The notes: generated from the letters alone by a model not told the origin. Numbered from the stretch's first letter, positions 37,973-50,951 are shown. The stretch: 64,000 bases of DNA from Ancylobacter pratisalsi (GCF_010669125.1 NZ_CP048630.1:4150001-4214000), one strand, 5' to 3'. Numbers and translations: made by a program.

Positions 37973-38587
37973 ATGGACGAGACGCTGAAAGAGCTTGGCG
38001 CACATGTGAAGGAAGCGCTGCAGGAGGCGGTCGCGGAGGTGAGCGTCGCCTTTGGCGAGCTGACCGTCGTCGCGTCGGCCGGTGACATCATCAAGGTGCT
38101 CACATTCCTGCGCGATGACCCTTCCTGCCGCTTTGTCAGCTTTATCGACATCTGTGGCGTCGATTGGCCCAGCCGCGAGAAGCGTTTCGACGTCGTCTAC
38201 CATCTGCTGTCGCCGACCCATAACGCCCGCATCCGGGTGAAGATCGAGACCGACGAGACGACGCCCGTGCCTTCCGCGACTTCCGTTTTTGCCGGCGCCT
38301 TCTGGTTCGAGCGGGAAGCCTACGACATGTACGGGATCCTGTTTTCCGGCAATCCGGAGCTGCGCCGCTTGCTGACCGATTACGGCTTCGACGGCTATCC
38401 GCTGCGCAAGGACTTCCCGACAACGGGCTTCGTCGAGGTTCGCTACGATGACGAGCGCAAGCGCGTCGTCTACGAGCCGGTGAAGCTTGCCCAGGAGTTC
38501 CGCAACTTCGACTTCCTGTCGCCGTGGGAGGGGCCCGAATACGTGCTCCCCGGCGATGAGAAGGCCAGCGCCCCGAAGGCGGGCTGA
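37973..38587 (+). CDS. nuoC: NADH-quinone oxidoreductase subunit C
   Basis: 204-residue 30-kDa-type peripheral subunit. [20 protein letters not shown], then [20 protein letters not shown] is the family signature block; the usual His of that signature is Asn here. The C-terminal region ends near residue 190 with a short polar tail. Separate from nuoD, as in other alphaproteobacteria. Confidence 0.96.
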   Translation: MDETLKELGAHVKEALQEAVAEVSVAFGELTVVASAGDIIKVLTFLRDDPSCRFVSFIDICGVDWPSREKRFDVVYHLLSPTHNARIRVKIETDETTPVPSATSVFAGAFWFEREAYDMYGILFSGNPELRRLLTDYGFDGYPLRKDFPTTGFVEVRYDDERKRVVYEPVKLAQEFRNFDFLSPWEGPEYVLPGDEKASAPKAG

Positions 38588-38602
38588 GGTGAGGTCAGAT
38601 AA

Positions 38603-39802
38603 ATGAACGCACCCGCCAAGGTCGATCCGAGCGTCCGCAATTTCCAGATTAACTTCGGCCCGCAACATCCTGCCGCGCATGGTGTTTTGCGTCTCGTGCT
38701 GGAGCTGGACGGCGAGATCGTGGAGCGCGTCGATCCGCATATCGGGCTGTTGCATCGCGGCACCGAGAAGCTGATCGAGGCCAAGACCTATACCCAGGCC
38801 GTGCCCTATTTCGACCGGCTCGACTATGTCGCGCCGATGAATCAGGAGCATGCCTTCTGCCTCGCCATCGAGCGCCTTCTCGGCGTCGAGGTGCCCAAGC
38901 GCGGCCAGCTGATCCGCGTTCTGTATTCAGAGATCGGCCGCATCCTCTCCCACATGCTGAACGTGACCACGCAGGCGCTTGACGTCGGCGCGCTCACGCC
39001 GCCGCTCTGGGGCTTCGAGGAGCGCGAGAAGCTCATGGTGTTCTATGAGCGGGCGTCCGGTTCGCGCATGCATGCGGCCTATTTCCGGCCCGGCGGCGTG
39101 CATCAGGACCTGCCGCGCGCGTTGGTCGAGGACATTCTGGCCTGGACCCACACCTTCCCGGCCTTCATGGACGACCTCGACGGACTGCTGACCGACAACC
39201 GCATCTTCAAGCAGCGGAACGTCGACATCGGCATCGTGAGCCTTGAGGACGCGTTCGCGTGGGGCTTCTCCGGCGTCATGGTCCGTGGTTCGGGCGCGGC
39301 GTGGGACCTGCGCAAGTCGCAGCCCTACGAGTGCTATGACGAGCTGGAATTCGACATTCCGATCGGCAAGAACTGCGATAATTACGACCGCTACTGCATC
39401 CGCATGGAGGAGATGCGGCAGTCGGCCGACATCATGCGCCAGTGCTGCGAGCGCCTGCTGAAGGAGGCCGGTCCGGTCTCGATGGTCGACAACAAGATCG
39501 TCGCGCCCAAGCGCGGCGAGATGAAGCGCTCGATGGAAGCGCTCATCCATCACTTCAAGCACTACACTGAAGGCTTCCACGTTCCGGCTGGCGAGGTCTA
39601 TGCCGCCGTGGAGGCACCCAAGGGTGAGTTTGGCGTCTATCTCGTCGCCGACGGCACCAACAAGCCCTATCGCTGCAAGATTCGCGCGCCTGGTTTCGCG
39701 CATCTTCAGGCAATGGATTTCCTGTGCCGCGGCTACATGCTTGCGGACGTCTCGGCGATCCTCGGATCGCTGGACATTGTGTTCGGAGAAGTGGACCGCT
39801 GA
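38603..39802 (+). CDS. nuoD: NADH-quinone oxidoreductase subunit D
   Basis: 399-residue 49-kDa-type subunit forming the quinone pocket with Nuo[21 protein letters not shown] holds the conserved quinone-site His, followed by [18 protein letters not shown] and the [12 protein letters not shown] block. Length is normal. nuoE follows after 39 nt with GGAAGGG as ribosome-binding site. Confidence 0.97.
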   Translation: MNAPAKVDPSVRNFQINFGPQHPAAHGVLRLVLELDGEIVERVDPHIGLLHRGTEKLIEAKTYTQAVPYFDRLDYVAPMNQEHAFCLAIERLLGVEVPKRGQLIRVLYSEIGRILSHMLNVTTQALDVGALTPPLWGFEEREKLMVFYERASGSRMHAAYFRPGGVHQDLPRALVEDILAWTHTFPAFMDDLDGLLTDNRIFKQRNVDIGIVSLEDAFAWGFSGVMVRGSGAAWDLRKSQPYECYDELEFDIPIGKNCDNYDRYCIRMEEMRQSADIMRQCCERLLKEAGPVSMVDNKIVAPKRGEMKRSMEALIHHFKHYTEGFHVPAGEVYAAVEAPKGEFGVYLVADGTNKPYRCKIRAPGFAHLQAMDFLCRGYMLADVSAILGSLDIVFGEVDR

Positions 39803-39841
39803 GCCCCACGGGGTAGGGCGGTCCGATCGGAAGGGTACGGC

Positions 39842-40951
39842 ATGTCTGTCCGTAGGCTTGCGCCAAAAGAGGTTCAACCCGAGAGCTTCGTGTTCACGGA
39901 TGAGAACCTTGCATGGGCCGAGAAGACCATCGCGAAATATCCGGCGGGCCGGCAGGCCAGCGCGGTTATTCCGCTGCTCATGCGTGCGCAGGAGCAGGCG
40001 GGAGGGTGGGTCTCCGAGCCGGCGATGCGCTATGTCGGCGAGATGCTCGGCATGGCGCCGATCCGTGTCTACGAGGTCGCGACCTTCTACACGCAGTTCC
40101 AGCTCCAGCCGGTCGGCAAGAAGGCCCATGTTCAGGTGTGCGGCACCACGCCGTGCATGCTGAGGGGCGCCGAGGACCTGATGAAGGTCTGCAAGAAGCG
40201 CATCAACGCCGAGCCGTTCCATCTCTCCGCGGATGGCGACTTCTCCTGGGAAGAAGTCGAGTGCGCGGGAACCTGCACCAACGCGCCGATGATCCAGGTC
40301 TTCAAGGACGTCTATGAAGATCTGACGCCGGAGGATCTGGAGAAGATCCTCGACGCCTTCGAGCGTGGCGAGAAGCCCACGCCCGGGCCGCAGAACGGGC
40401 GCCGTACATCCGAGCCCGTCACGGGCCTGCGCGTGCTCACCTCGCCGGAACTCTATGACGGTTCGATGGTCGGCACCGGCGCGGGTCTGGCCCTCGCCCG
40501 CGAGGCCATCGCCGCAAAGGCCAATGGCGATACGCCGCCTGCCGCCCCGCCTCCGGCCGCGGCCGCCGCCGCTCCTCCGGCTCCGCCCAAGAGCGATCCG
40601 GCTCCCGCCGTCGCCCCGGCGGCCAAGGCTGTGGAAGCGGCCGCCGTGGCCGATGCCGAGAAAGTGCCGGACACGTTTCGTCCGAAGGGGCTGACGGCCG
40701 CCAATGACGGCAAGGCCGACGATCTGACGCTGATCTGGGGCGTCGGCGAGAAGCTCGCGGCCGTCTTGCACGGTCTGGGCGTCTATCATTTCTCGCAGAT
40801 CGCGGCCTGGAACGAAGACAACCTCAAATGGGTCGATCAGAACCTCGAAGGGTTCCCCGGTCGGGCCTCGCGCGACAAGTGGATCGAACAGGCGGCCAAG
40901 CTGGCGACGGGTTGGCGGCCTTCCGGTCCCGACGGCGACAAGCCGAACTGA
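39842..40951 (+). CDS. nuoE: NADH-quinone oxidoreductase subunit E with C-terminal extension
   Basis: 369 residues, about twice the basic NuoE length. Residues 1-170 form the thioredoxin-like [2Fe-2S] N1a domain with cysteines in VCGTTPCM and [12 protein letters not shown] Pro/Ala-rich linker covers about 227-277. Residues 293-357 form a helix-hairpin-helix-like domain ([20 protein letters not shown] and [19 protein letters not shown]). Similar C-terminal domains are known on NuoE of some alphaproteobacteria; function not settled. Confidence 0.94.
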   Translation: MSVRRLAPKEVQPESFVFTDENLAWAEKTIAKYPAGRQASAVIPLLMRAQEQAGGWVSEPAMRYVGEMLGMAPIRVYEVATFYTQFQLQPVGKKAHVQVCGTTPCMLRGAEDLMKVCKKRINAEPFHLSADGDFSWEEVECAGTCTNAPMIQVFKDVYEDLTPEDLEKILDAFERGEKPTPGPQNGRRTSEPVTGLRVLTSPELYDGSMVGTGAGLALAREAIAAKANGDTPPAAPPPAAAAAAPPAPPKSDPAPAVAPAAKAVEAAAVADAEKVPDTFRPKGLTAANDGKADDLTLIWGVGEKLAAVLHGLGVYHFSQIAAWNEDNLKWVDQNLEGFPGRASRDKWIEQAAKLATGWRPSGPDGDKPN

Positions 40952-40961
40952 GGAGCGAACC

Positions 40962-42269
<1,308 letters not shown>

Positions 42270-42274
42270 TACCC

Positions 42275-42580
42275 ATGGAACTTCGCAAGACCGTCGAGGT
42301 GATTGACGCCAACGATGCCAATCTTTCCGGGTCGGCATTCGTCAACGTCAATCTTGCCGGATCCCGTTTCGACGACGTCAACATGTCCGGCTGGTCGGTG
42401 AACAACGTCAATTTCACCGGCCTCTCGCTGGAGTGCGCGAACATGTCGGGCGCGCGCATTTCGCGTGCCGATCTGGTGGGCGTGTCGATCGCCGAATGCC
42501 GGATCGACGGTATGCGGATCGATGGAATTCTCGTGACCGATATGCTGGCGGCGTATCGCGCAGAGCATGAGGCGAAGTGA
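42275..42580 (+). CDS. Pentapeptide-repeat protein inside the nuo operon
   Basis: 101-residue protein. From residue 14 to about 88 it is a near-perfect run of A(N/D)LxG-type pentads ([20 protein letters not shown] and so on, about 15 units), predicted to fold as a right-handed quadrilateral beta-helix of roughly 3.5 coils. Residues 89-101 ([13 protein letters not shown]) look helical and may cap it. No signal peptide. It lies 5 nt after nuoF, and its TGA overlaps the ATG of nuoG, so it is a normal member of the transcript. This gene is not one of the 14 complex I subunits. Some pentapeptide-repeat proteins bind gyrase; this one is too small and out of context to assume that. Confidence 0.85.
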   Translation: MELRKTVEVIDANDANLSGSAFVNVNLAGSRFDDVNMSGWSVNNVNFTGLSLECANMSGARISRADLVGVSIAECRIDGMRIDGILVTDMLAAYRAEHEAK

Positions 42581-44658
42581 TGGCTAAGATCATCGTCGAC
42601 GACATCGAGCTTGATGTTCCTGCCGAGTTCACGCTGCTTCAGGCGTGCGAGGCTGCGGGCGCGGAGATTCCGCGATTCTGCTTCCACGAGCGGCTGTCGA
42701 TCGCCGGCAATTGCCGGATGTGCCTTGTCGAGGTGAAGGGCGGGCCGCCCAAGCCGACGGCGAGCTGCGCGATGAACGTGCGCGACCTTCGTCCCGGCCC
42801 GAATGGCGAGCCGCCCGTGGTGCTGACCAAGAGCCCCATGGTGAAGAAGGCGCGCGAGGGGGTGATGGAGTTTCTGCTCATCAACCACCCGCTGGACTGC
42901 CCGATCTGCGATCAGGGCGGCGAGTGCGACCTCCAGGACCAGGCCATGGCCTATGGCGTCGACACCTCGCGCTACGCGGAGAACAAGCGCGCGGTCGAGG
43001 ACAAGTATATCGGTCCGCTGATCAAGACCTCCATGACCCGGTGCATCCAGTGCACCCGCTGCGTGCGCTTCACCACCGAGGTGGCGGGCGTCGCCGAGCT
43101 CGGCGCCATCGGGCGCGGCGAGGACATGGAGATCACCACCTATCTCGAGGCGGCCATGTCGTCTGAGCTGCAAGGCAATGTCGCCGACCTTTGCCCGGTC
43201 GGCGCGCTGACCCAGCGCCCCTACGAGTTTCATGCCCGTCCGTGGGAACTGGTGAAGACCGAATCCATCGATGTGATGGACGCGGTTGGCTCCAATATCC
43301 GCGTCGACACCCGTGGCCGTGAGGTCATGCGCGTCCTGCCGCGTCTCAATGAAGACGTGAACGAGGAGTGGATTTCCGACAAGACCCGCTACATCTGGGA
43401 CGGCCTGAAGACCCAGCGCCTCGACCGCCCCTATGTGCGCGTCAACGGCAAGCTGAAGCAGGCGAGCTGGCCCGAGGCGTTTGCCGCGATTGCCGCGAAG
43501 ATGAAGGGCGTGCCCGCCAACCGCGTCGGCGCGCTTGTGGGCGATCTCGCCTCGGTCGAGGAAGTGTTCGCGCTCAAGCAGCTCCTCGCCGCGCTCGGAT
43601 CGACGAATATCGACTGCCGGCAGGACGGGACCAAGATCGACCCGGCGCTCGGCCGCGGCTCCTATCTGTTCAACCCGACCATTGCCGGGATCGAGCAGGC
43701 GGACGCGCTGTTGATCATCGGCGCCAACCCGCGCCTTGAGGCGAGCGTGCTCAATGCCCGCATCCGCAAGCGCTGGCTGGCCGGCAATTTCCCGATCGGG
43801 CTGGTCGGCGAGCATGTCGATCTGACGTATCCCTACGAATATCTCGGCGCCGGGCCGGACACGCTGACCGATCTCGTCGGCGACGGGACCTTTGCCACCA
43901 CGCTGAAGGGCGCTGAGCGCCCGCTGGTGCTGATCGGGCAGGGCGCGCTGTCGCGGCCGGACGGCGCGGCGGTGCTGGCGCTTGCCGCGCGGCTCGCCGT
44001 CTCTGTCGGGGCGGTGAAGGATGGCTGGAACGGCTTCGGCGTGCTGCACACCGCAGCTTCGCGCGTCGGCGCGCTCGATGTCGGCGCCGTGCCGGGCGAG
44101 GGTGGCCTCGACGCCGTGGCAATGACAAATCCGGGTGGTGCGGACGTGCTGTTCGCGCTTGGCGCGGACGAGATCGACATCGCACCGGGCGCCTTCGTGG
44201 TCTATCTCGGCACCCATGGCGATCGCGGGGCACACCGCGCCGACGTGATCCTGCCGGGCGCGGCCTACACCGAGAAGTCGGGCACCTATGTGAACACCGA
44301 AGGCCGGGCCCAGCTCGCCAACCGTGCGGCGTTCCCGCCCGGTGAGGCGCGTGAGGACTGGGCGGTGCTCCGGGCACTGTCCGACGTGATCGGCGCCCGC
44401 CTGCCATTCGACAGCCTGTCCGCGCTGCGGGCCGCGCTCTACGCGTCCTATCCCCATCTTGCGCGTCTCGACCATGTGGTGCCTGCCGATCCGGCGGCAG
44501 TGGTCGCGCTGGCGGGGATGGGTGGCACGACCGATCGGGCGCCGTTCCGCGCCGCCATTACCGAATTCTATCTCACCAACCCGATCGCCCGCGCTTCGGC
44601 GGTGATGGCCGAGTGTTCCGCGCTCGCCCATGGCCGTCTCGCGGCGGCGGCTGAGTGA
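42580..44658 (+). CDS. nuoG: NADH-quinone oxidoreductase subunit G
   Basis: 692-residue 75-kDa-type subunit of the NADH-oxidising module. N-terminal [2Fe-2S] domain ([20 protein letters not shown]), a [4Fe-4S] pair with [18 protein letters not shown] and [11 protein letters not shown], then a molybdopterin-oxidoreductase-fold domain. ATG at 42580 is preferred over GTG 42577; the A is shared with the preceding TGA. Confidence 0.95.
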   Translation: MAKIIVDDIELDVPAEFTLLQACEAAGAEIPRFCFHERLSIAGNCRMCLVEVKGGPPKPTASCAMNVRDLRPGPNGEPPVVLTKSPMVKKAREGVMEFLLINHPLDCPICDQGGECDLQDQAMAYGVDTSRYAENKRAVEDKYIGPLIKTSMTRCIQCTRCVRFTTEVAGVAELGAIGRGEDMEITTYLEAAMSSELQGNVADLCPVGALTQRPYEFHARPWELVKTESIDVMDAVGSNIRVDTRGREVMRVLPRLNEDVNEEWISDKTRYIWDGLKTQRLDRPYVRVNGKLKQASWPEAFAAIAAKMKGVPANRVGALVGDLASVEEVFALKQLLAALGSTNIDCRQDGTKIDPALGRGSYLFNPTIAGIEQADALLIIGANPRLEASVLNARIRKRWLAGNFPIGLVGEHVDLTYPYEYLGAGPDTLTDLVGDGTFATTLKGAERPLVLIGQGALSRPDGAAVLALAARLAVSVGAVKDGWNGFGVLHTAASRVGALDVGAVPGEGGLDAVAMTNPGGADVLFALGADEIDIAPGAFVVYLGTHGDRGAHRADVILPGAAYTEKSGTYVNTEGRAQLANRAAFPPGEAREDWAVLRALSDVIGARLPFDSLSALRAALYASYPHLARLDHVVPADPAAVVALAGMGGTTDRAPFRAAITEFYLTNPIARASAVMAECSALAHGRLAAAAE

Positions 44659-44668
44659 GGGGGAGAGC

Positions 44669-45703
44669 ATGACCGATACCAGCTGGCTCGACACTCTCAT
44701 CCAGGTCGTCATCATCCTCGCACAGAGCCTTGCGCTGCTGGTCGGGCTGCTGATCGTCGTGGCCTATGTGCTGCTTGCCGATCGCAAGATCTGGGCGGCG
44801 GTGCAGTTGCGGCGCGGGCCGAACGTGGTGGGCCCCTTCGGTCTGTTCCAGTCCTTCGCCGACCTGATCAAGTTCGTGCTCAAGGAGCCGGTTATTCCGG
44901 ACGGGTCGAACAAGGGCGTGTTCCTGCTCGCGCCCTTCGTCACCTGCCTCCTGGCGCTGGCGGCCTGGGCCGTGGTGCCGCTGGACGCGGGATGGGTGGT
45001 CGCCGATATCAATGTCGGCGTGCTCTACATCTTCGCGATCTCCTCGCTCGGCGTTTACGGCGTCATCATGGGCGGCTGGGCGTCGAACTCGAAGTACCCC
45101 TTCCTCTCCGCGCTGCGCGCGGCGGCGCAGATGGTGTCCTACGAGGTCTCGATCGGCTTCGTGATCGTGACCGTGCTGATGTGCGCGGGATCGCTGAACC
45201 TGTCGGCGATCGTGGAGGCGCAGAACACGCCTTACGGCATCCTCGGCTGGTACTGGCTGCCGCTGTTCCCGATGTTCGTGATCTTCTTCATCTCGGCGCT
45301 GGCCGAGACGAACCGCCCGCCTTTCGATCTCGGTGAGGCGGAATCCGAACTCGTCGCCGGCTTCATGGTGGAATACGGCTCCACCCCGTACATGATGTTC
45401 ATGCTCGGCGAGTATGTGGCGATCATGACCATGTGCGCGCTGACCGCGATCCTGTTCATGGGTGGCTGGCTGCCGCCGCTGCCGTTCGCGCCCTTCACCT
45501 GGGTGCCGGGTATCATCTGGTTCCTGCTGAAGGTGCTGCTGGTCTTCTTCATGTTTGCCATGGTGAAGGCGATGGTTCCTCGCTATCGCTACGATCAGCT
45601 TATGCGTCTGGGCTGGAAGGTGTTCCTGCCGATCTCGCTGTTCATGGTCGTGCTGGTGGCGAGCGTGCTGCATTTCACCGGTCTGGCGCCCGGGGGAGGC
45701 TGA
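44669..45703 (+). CDS. nuoH: NADH-quinone oxidoreductase subunit H
   Basis: 344-residue, eight-helix membrane subunit that links the quinone chamber to the proton-pumping arm. [20 protein letters not shown] and the [20 protein letters not shown] signature with its Glu residues are intact. GAGGGGGAGAG precedes the ATG. The stop is 1 nt before the inserted membrane-protein gene. Confidence 0.97.
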   Translation: MTDTSWLDTLIQVVIILAQSLALLVGLLIVVAYVLLADRKIWAAVQLRRGPNVVGPFGLFQSFADLIKFVLKEPVIPDGSNKGVFLLAPFVTCLLALAAWAVVPLDAGWVVADINVGVLYIFAISSLGVYGVIMGGWASNSKYPFLSALRAAAQMVSYEVSIGFVIVTVLMCAGSLNLSAIVEAQNTPYGILGWYWLPLFPMFVIFFISALAETNRPPFDLGEAESELVAGFMVEYGSTPYMMFMLGEYVAIMTMCALTAILFMGGWLPPLPFAPFTWVPGIIWFLLKVLLVFFMFAMVKAMVPRYRYDQLMRLGWKVFLPISLFMVVLVASVLHFTGLAPGGG

Positions 45704-45704
45704 G

Positions 45705-45968
45705 ATGAGCGACGGTGCGCTGACGATCCTGATGGAAGCGTCTGCCGTGGCCTGGTTCGGGGCACTGGTCGGTGCGCTGTTCGGGGCCGTCGAATGGTTC
45801 CTTCTGCCGCGGGTGGTTGAGATCTCGATCCGCGGTTCGCGAGAGGCCCGGAGGCTGAGCCGAGATCAGCTCGAGGGTGTGATTTCCTGGTGGAAGACGG
45901 TGATCCGGGTGTTCGCCGTCTCTATGCCGCTGGTGGGCTTCGGCCTCGCCGCGGCCATGGCCGAATGA
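45705..45968 (+). CDS. Two-helix membrane protein between nuoH and nuoI (unknown)
   Basis: 87 residues. Helix 1 is about 10-35 ([21 protein letters not shown]), then a basic amphipathic stretch ([19 protein letters not shown]), then helix 2 about 66-86 ([20 protein letters not shown]). I do not recognise a family. One base separates it from nuoH and ten from nuoI, so it is part of the operon and made at similar levels. A small accessory or assembly subunit of complex I is a plausible inference; other alphaproteobacterial nuo/nqo operons also hold unassigned small reading frames. Confidence 0.8.
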   Translation: MSDGALTILMEASAVAWFGALVGALFGAVEWFLLPRVVEISIRGSREARRLSRDQLEGVISWWKTVIRVFAVSMPLVGFGLAAAMAE

Positions 45969-45978
45969 GGAGAGCGAC

Positions 45979-46467
45979 ATGAGATTGGACCTGGCCGCAC
46001 GCCAGCTGCTGCTCACCGAGTTTGTCTCGGCGTTCTTCCTGGCTATGCGCTATTTCTTCAAGCCCAAGGCGACGCTGAACTATCCGTTCGAGAAGGGGCC
46101 GGTCTCGCCGCGCTTTCGCGGGGAGCACGCCCTGCGGCGCTACCCGAACGGCGAGGAGCGCTGCATCGCGTGCAAGCTGTGCGAGGCGATCTGCCCGGCG
46201 CAGGCCATCACCATCGAGGCCGGCCCGCGCCGCAACGACGGTACCCGCCGCACAACGCGTTACGACATCGACATGGTGAAGTGCATCTACTGCGGCTTCT
46301 GTCAGGAAGCCTGCCCGGTCGATGCCATCGTCGAGGGGCCGAACTTCGAGTTCGCCACCGAGACGCGCGAGGAACTCTACTACGACAAGGCCAAGCTGCT
46401 CGCCAATGGCGACCGCTGGGAGCGTGAAATCGCGCGGAACATGGCGCTCGACGCGCCTTACCGCTGA
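45979..46467 (+). CDS. nuoI: NADH-quinone oxidoreductase subunit I
   Basis: 162-residue ferredoxin-like subunit carrying two [4Fe-4S] clusters (N6a/N6b). [18 protein letters not shown] and [20 protein letters not shown] provide the eight cysteines. AGGAGAG precedes the ATG. About 110 nt separate it from nuoJ. Confidence 0.97.
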   Translation: MRLDLAARQLLLTEFVSAFFLAMRYFFKPKATLNYPFEKGPVSPRFRGEHALRRYPNGEERCIACKLCEAICPAQAITIEAGPRRNDGTRRTTRYDIDMVKCIYCGFCQEACPVDAIVEGPNFEFATETREELYYDKAKLLANGDRWEREIARNMALDAPYR

Positions 46468-46489
46468 GCGACGCAAGGGATTTAGCGAC

Positions 46490-46582
46490 GTGAAGATCGT
46501 GACGAGAGATGCCGTAAAGGCGAGCACTGCCGGCGGACGCGCTGTCCGCGCGGCGGGACGGACCAGAGGGAGCCGGGCATGA
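46490..46582 (+). CDS. Possible 30-codon ORF between nuoI and nuoJ
   Basis: GTG at 46490, AAGGGA 9 nt upstream, 30 codons ([12 protein letters not shown] then a basic Gly/Arg/Ala-rich end), stop TGA at 46580-46582 overlapping the nuoJ ATG as ATGA. The coupling geometry resembles real junctions in this operon, but the composition is what high-GC noise would also give. Confidence 0.25.
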   Translation: MKIVTRDAVKASTAGGRAVRAAGRTRGSRA

Positions 46583-47184
46583 GCCTCGCCGCGTTGTTCT
46601 TTTATGTCTTCGCCGGCGTGGCGGTCGCGTCGGCGTTCATGGTCATCGCGTCGCGGAACCCCGTGCACTCGGTGCTGTTCCTGATCCTGACCTTCGTGAA
46701 TGCGGCGGGCCTGTTCATCCTGATCGGGGCCGAATTCCTCGCGATGATGCTTGTCGTGGTCTATGTCGGCGCGGTCGCGGTGCTGTTCCTGTTCGTGGTC
46801 ATGATGCTCGACGTCGACTTCGTCGAGCTGCGCCAGGGCTTCCTGCAGTATCTGCCGGTCGGGGCGCTTGTCGGCCTCGTCTTCCTCGCCGAGCTGGTGC
46901 TGGTGTTCGGGTCCTGGACGTTTGGCGAAGGGGTCACCGGCGCGGTCTTGCCGGCGGCGTCCGACGTGTCGAACACGGTGCAGATCGGCCGGGTGCTCTA
47001 CACCGACTACGTGTACTTCTTCCAGACGGCCGGTCTGGTGCTGCTGGTGGCTATGATCGGGGCGATCGTGCTGACGCTTCGTCACAGGACGAATGTGAAG
47101 CGCCAGAGCATCCCTGTGCAGAACGCGCGCACCAAGGCGACGGCGATCGATATCGTCAAGGTGCCTTCGGGCAAGGGGCTGTGA
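46579..47184 (+). CDS. nuoJ: NADH-quinone oxidoreductase subunit J
   Basis: 201-residue membrane subunit. Helix 3 with [20 protein letters not shown] contains the conserved region of NuoJ/ND6; [18 protein letters not shown] is the N-terminal family block. The cytosolic C-terminal tail (about 170-201) is longer than in E. coli. The start has AGAGGGAG upstream. Its stop TGA overlaps an alternative GTG of nuoK. Confidence 0.96.
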   Translation: MSLAALFFYVFAGVAVASAFMVIASRNPVHSVLFLILTFVNAAGLFILIGAEFLAMMLVVVYVGAVAVLFLFVVMMLDVDFVELRQGFLQYLPVGALVGLVFLAELVLVFGSWTFGEGVTGAVLPAASDVSNTVQIGRVLYTDYVYFFQTAGLVLLVAMIGAIVLTLRHRTNVKRQSIPVQNARTKATAIDIVKVPSGKGL

Positions 47185-47186
47185 CC

Positions 47187-47495
47187 ATGGTGATTGGACT
47201 TCCCCACTATCTGACGGTCGCGGCGATCCTGTTTACGATCGGCACGCTCGGCATCTTCCTGAACCGGAAGAACGTCATCGTCATCCTGATGTCGGTCGAG
47301 CTGATCCTGCTGGCGGTGAACATCAACTTCGTCGCCTTCTCGGCCTTTCTGGGAAATATCACCGGACAGATCTTCGCGCTGTTCGTGCTGACCGTGGCTG
47401 CCGCCGAGGCGGCCATCGGCCTCGCCATCCTCGTGGTGTTCTACCGCAATCGCGGTTCGATCGCCGTCGAGGACATCAACACGATGAAGGGGTGA
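47187..47495 (+). CDS. nuoK: NADH-quinone oxidoreductase subunit K
   Basis: 102-residue, three-helix subunit of the ND4L family with a conserved membrane Glu in [18 protein letters not shown] and a second in [17 protein letters not shown] at 47187 is preferred: AAGGGG lies 8 nt upstream and the length is the family standard. A GTG at 47181 would add two residues and overlap nuoJ. Confidence 0.96.
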   Translation: MVIGLPHYLTVAAILFTIGTLGIFLNRKNVIVILMSVELILLAVNINFVAFSAFLGNITGQIFALFVLTVAAAEAAIGLAILVVFYRNRGSIAVEDINTMKG

Positions 47496-47505
47496 GGGGC
47501 CTTTC

Positions 47506-49437
47506 ATGTATCAGGTCATTGTCTTCCTCCCCCTGTTGGGATTTCTGATCGCCGGTCTGTTCGGGCGGATGATCGGGGCGCGCGCCTCCGAGCTCGTGAC
47601 CACGACGCTGCTGTGCATCTCGGCGTTCTTCGCCTGGATCGTGTTCTTCCGCACCACCTTCGGGGGCGTGGATGGCACGGTCGAGCTCTTCACATGGATG
47701 AAGACCGGCGGGCTTGATATCACCTGGGCGATCCGCGTCGACACGCTGACCGCGGTGATGCTGATCCTCGTCACCACCGTGTCCTCGCTCGTGCACCTCT
47801 ATTCGATGGGGTACATGCACGAGGACCCGAGCCGGCCGCGCTTCTTCGCCTATCTCTCGCTGTTCACCTTCGCCATGCTGACGCTGGTGACGAGCGACAA
47901 TCTGGTTCAGATGTTCTTCGGCTGGGAAGGCGTGGGTCTCGCTTCCTACCTGCTCATCGGCTTCTGGTACGACAAGCCGGCGGCGTGCGCGGCGGCGATG
48001 AAGGCCTTCATCGTCAACCGTGTCGGTGACTTCGGCTTCGCGCTGGGCATTTTCGCCATCTACATGATGACGGGCTCCGTTGCCTTCGAGCAGATCTTCG
48101 CCACCGCGCCCTCGCTGATGGACAAGAGCATCCTGTTCCTTGGCCATGAATGGCACGCGCCTACCGTCATCTGCCTGCTGCTGTTTGTCGGTGCCATGGG
48201 CAAGTCGGCACAGCTCGGCCTGCACACCTGGCTGCCGGACGCTATGGAAGGCCCGACCCCGGTGTCGGCGCTCATCCATGCCGCGACCATGGTGACGGCG
48301 GGCGTGTTCATGGTCGCGCGGATGTCGCCGCTGTTCGAGCTGTCGCAGACCGCACTCAATGTGGTTCTGTTCATCGGCGCCTCGACGGCGTTCTTCGCCG
48401 CGACGATCGGCTGCGTGCAGAACGATATCAAGCGCGTGATCGCCTACTCCACCTGCTCGCAGCTCGGCTACATGTTCACGGCGCTGGGCACGGGGGCCTA
48501 TTCGGTCGGCGTGTTCCACCTGCTGACGCATGGCTTCTTCAAGGCGCTGCTGTTCCTGGCGGCCGGCTCCGTGATCACGGCGATGCACCATGAGCAGGAC
48601 ATGCGCCACATGGGCGGCCTGTGGCGGAAGATCCCCTTCACCTACGGCACCATGATGATTGGTGGCCTCGCGCTGACGGGGTTCCCCTTCACCGCCGGCT
48701 ACTATTCGAAGGACGCGATCATCGAGACCGCCTTCGTCAGCCAGAGCCCGTTCGCGACCTATGCCTGGGTGATGACGGTCGGCGCGGCGGCACTGACCGC
48801 CTTCTACACCTGGCGTCAGATGTTCATGACCTTCCACGGCGAGACGAGGGCGGATCATCACACCTTCGATCACGCGCATGAATCGCCGCTGACGATGCTG
48901 ATCCCGCTGGGAGTGCTCTCCTTCGGAGCCCTCTTCGCCGGCATGATCCTCTACCCCTATTTCGTGGGGCATGACGTTCACAGCTTCTTCCGCGACGCGA
49001 TCTTCATGGGCGAGGAGAACAAGATCCTCGAGGAGATGCACCACATCCCGTTCTGGGCCAAATGGGCGCCGACGGCGATGATGGTGCTGGGCTTCCTGAC
49101 CGCCTACTGGATGTACATCTCCAACCCGGCGGTTCCGAAGGCTCTCGCGAAGCAGAACGACGTGCTGTACCGCTTCCTGCTCAACAAGTGGTACTTCGAC
49201 GAGATCTACGACTTCCTGTTCGTGCGGACCACCAAGTGGGTCGGCAACTTCCTGTGGAAGCAGGGCGACATCCGGGTGATCGACGGCTACGGCCCGAACG
49301 GCGTGTCGGCGCGTGTGGTTGACGTGACCAACCGCGTGGTCCGGCTGCAGACCGGCTATCTCTACCACTATGCGTTCGTGATGCTCGTGGGCGTCGCGGC
49401 CCTCATTACCTGGTTCATGTTCGGGGGCGCGCACTGA
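47506..49437 (+). CDS. nuoL: NADH-quinone oxidoreductase subunit L
   Basis: 643-residue antiporter-like proton-pumping subunit (ND5 family) with the long lateral helix at the C-terminus. [20 protein letters not shown] (conserved Glu), [20 protein letters not shown] and [18 protein letters not shown] are typical. The TGA shares a base with the nuoM ATG (TGATG). Confidence 0.97.
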   Translation: MYQVIVFLPLLGFLIAGLFGRMIGARASELVTTTLLCISAFFAWIVFFRTTFGGVDGTVELFTWMKTGGLDITWAIRVDTLTAVMLILVTTVSSLVHLYSMGYMHEDPSRPRFFAYLSLFTFAMLTLVTSDNLVQMFFGWEGVGLASYLLIGFWYDKPAACAAAMKAFIVNRVGDFGFALGIFAIYMMTGSVAFEQIFATAPSLMDKSILFLGHEWHAPTVICLLLFVGAMGKSAQLGLHTWLPDAMEGPTPVSALIHAATMVTAGVFMVARMSPLFELSQTALNVVLFIGASTAFFAATIGCVQNDIKRVIAYSTCSQLGYMFTALGTGAYSVGVFHLLTHGFFKALLFLAAGSVITAMHHEQDMRHMGGLWRKIPFTYGTMMIGGLALTGFPFTAGYYSKDAIIETAFVSQSPFATYAWVMTVGAAALTAFYTWRQMFMTFHGETRADHHTFDHAHESPLTMLIPLGVLSFGALFAGMILYPYFVGHDVHSFFRDAIFMGEENKILEEMHHIPFWAKWAPTAMMVLGFLTAYWMYISNPAVPKALAKQNDVLYRFLLNKWYFDEIYDFLFVRTTKWVGNFLWKQGDIRVIDGYGPNGVSARVVDVTNRVVRLQTGYLYHYAFVMLVGVAALITWFMFGGAH

Positions 49438-50951
49438 TGTACGACTGGCCCATTCTCTCCGTCGTAACCTTCCTTCCCCTGGTCGGCGCCCTTCTCATCG
49501 TGCTGATGATCCGTGGCGATGACGAGGTTGCCAAGCGCAACGCCCGTTGGGTGGCGCTGTGGGCAACGCTGGTGACGTTCGTCATCTCGCTGCTGCTGCT
49601 CACCGGCTTCGACGCCTCGGGAACCGAATTCCAGTTCGTCGAGATGCGGAGCTGGATCGGCGACGTGGCCGCCTATCGCATGGGCGTGGACGGCATCTCG
49701 CTGCCCTTCGTTCTGCTCACCACGCTGCTGATGCCGATGTGCATCCTGGCAAGCTGGGAGTCGGTGCAGCTGCGCGTCAAGGAGTACATGATCTGCTTCC
49801 TGGTGCTCGAGACGCTGATGATCGGTACCTTCGCGTCGCTGGACCTGCTGCAGTTCTACATCTTCTTCGAAGGTGGCCTGATCCCGATGTTCCTGATCAT
49901 CGGCATCTGGGGCGGCAAGCGGCGTATCTATGCGACGTTCAAGTTCTTCCTCTACACGCTGGCCGGCTCGGTGCTCATGATGCTCGCCATCATGGCGATG
50001 TACTGGCAGGCCGGCACCACCGACATCACCTCGCTGCTGCACTTCAACTTCCCGTCCGGCATGCAGAAGTGGTTGTGGCTGGCGTTCTTTGCCTCCTTCG
50101 CGGTGAAGATGCCGATGTGGCCGGTGCACACTTGGCTCCCCGACGCGCATGTCGAGGCACCAACGGCCGGTTCCGTGATCCTGGCGGGTATCATGCTGAA
50201 GATGGGCGGCTATGGCCTGCTGCGCTTCAGCCTGCCGATGTTCCCGGAAGCCTCGGCCTATTTCGCGCCGTTCGTTTTCACGCTCTCGGTGATCGCGATC
50301 GTCTATACCTCGCTCGTCGCCCTGATGCAGGAAGACATCAAGAAGCTGATCGCCTACTCCTCCGTCGCCCATATGGGCTATGTGACGATGGGCATCTTCA
50401 CCCTGACCCAGGAAGGTATCCAGGGCGCGGTGTTCCAGATGGTCAGCCACGGCTTCGTCTCGGGCGCGCTCTTCCTGTGCGTCGGTGTGGTTTATGACCG
50501 CATGCACACGCGTGAGATCGCGGCCTATGGCGGGCTGGTGCATCGCATGCCGATCTACGCCACGGTGTTCATGGTGTTCACCATGGCCAATGTGGGCCTG
50601 CCCGGCACGTCCGGCTTCATCGGTGAGTTCCTGACGCTGCTCTCGGCCTTTGGCCGGAACACGTGGGTTGCGTTTTTCGCCACCACCGGCGTCATCCTCT
50701 CGGCCGCCTACGCGCTGTGGCTCTACCGCCGCGTGATCTTCGGGCCGCTGGAGAAGGAAAGCCTGAAGAGCATCATGGATATCAATCACCGCGAGATGCT
50801 CTCTCTGGTGCCCCTGCTGTTCTTCACCATCCTGTTCGGCATCTGGCCGCAGCCGATCCTCGACGCCTGCGATGTCGCCGTGAGCGCCATTGTGGCGCGC
50901 GCCGACCTCGCTGTCGGCGCCGTCAAGGCTGCAAGTCTGGTGCTGCCGTGA
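49437..50951 (+). CDS. nuoM: NADH-quinone oxidoreductase subunit M
   Basis: 504-residue antiporter-like subunit (ND4 family). [20 protein letters not shown] holds the key Glu; [20 protein letters not shown] and the [20 protein letters not shown] block are conserved. Overlaps nuoL by one base; nuoN follows after 31 nt. Confidence 0.97.
   Translation: MYDWPILSVVTFLPLVGALLIVLMIRGDDEVAKRNARWVALWATLVTFVISLLLLTGFDASGTEFQFVEMRSWIGDVAAYRMGVDGISLPFVLLTTLLMPMCILASWESVQLRVKEYMICFLVLETLMIGTFASLDLLQFYIFFEGGLIPMFLIIGIWGGKRRIYATFKFFLYTLAGSVLMMLAIMAMYWQAGTTDITSLLHFNFPSGMQKWLWLAFFASFAVKMPMWPVHTWLPDAHVEAPTAGSVILAGIMLKMGGYGLLRFSLPMFPEASAYFAPFVFTLSVIAIVYTSLVALMQEDIKKLIAYSSVAHMGYVTMGIFTLTQEGIQGAVFQMVSHGFVSGALFLCVGVVYDRMHTREIAAYGGLVHRMPIYATVFMVFTMANVGLPGTSGFIGEFLTLLSAFGRNTWVAFFATTGVILSAAYALWLYRRVIFGPLEKESLKSIMDINHREMLSLVPLLFFTILFGIWPQPILDACDVAVSAIVARADLAVGAVKAASLVLP

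Noticed and set aside
42275..42580. Pentapeptide protein as a Qnr/MfpA-type gyrase protection protein
   Set aside because: Too short, lacks the long multi-coil helix and dimer region of those families, and lies in the nuo operon.
47476..49434. Long antisense open frame across nuoL, rich in His/Arg/Glu
   Set aside because: Composition is the typical reverse-strand shadow of membrane-protein codons; nuoL is certain.
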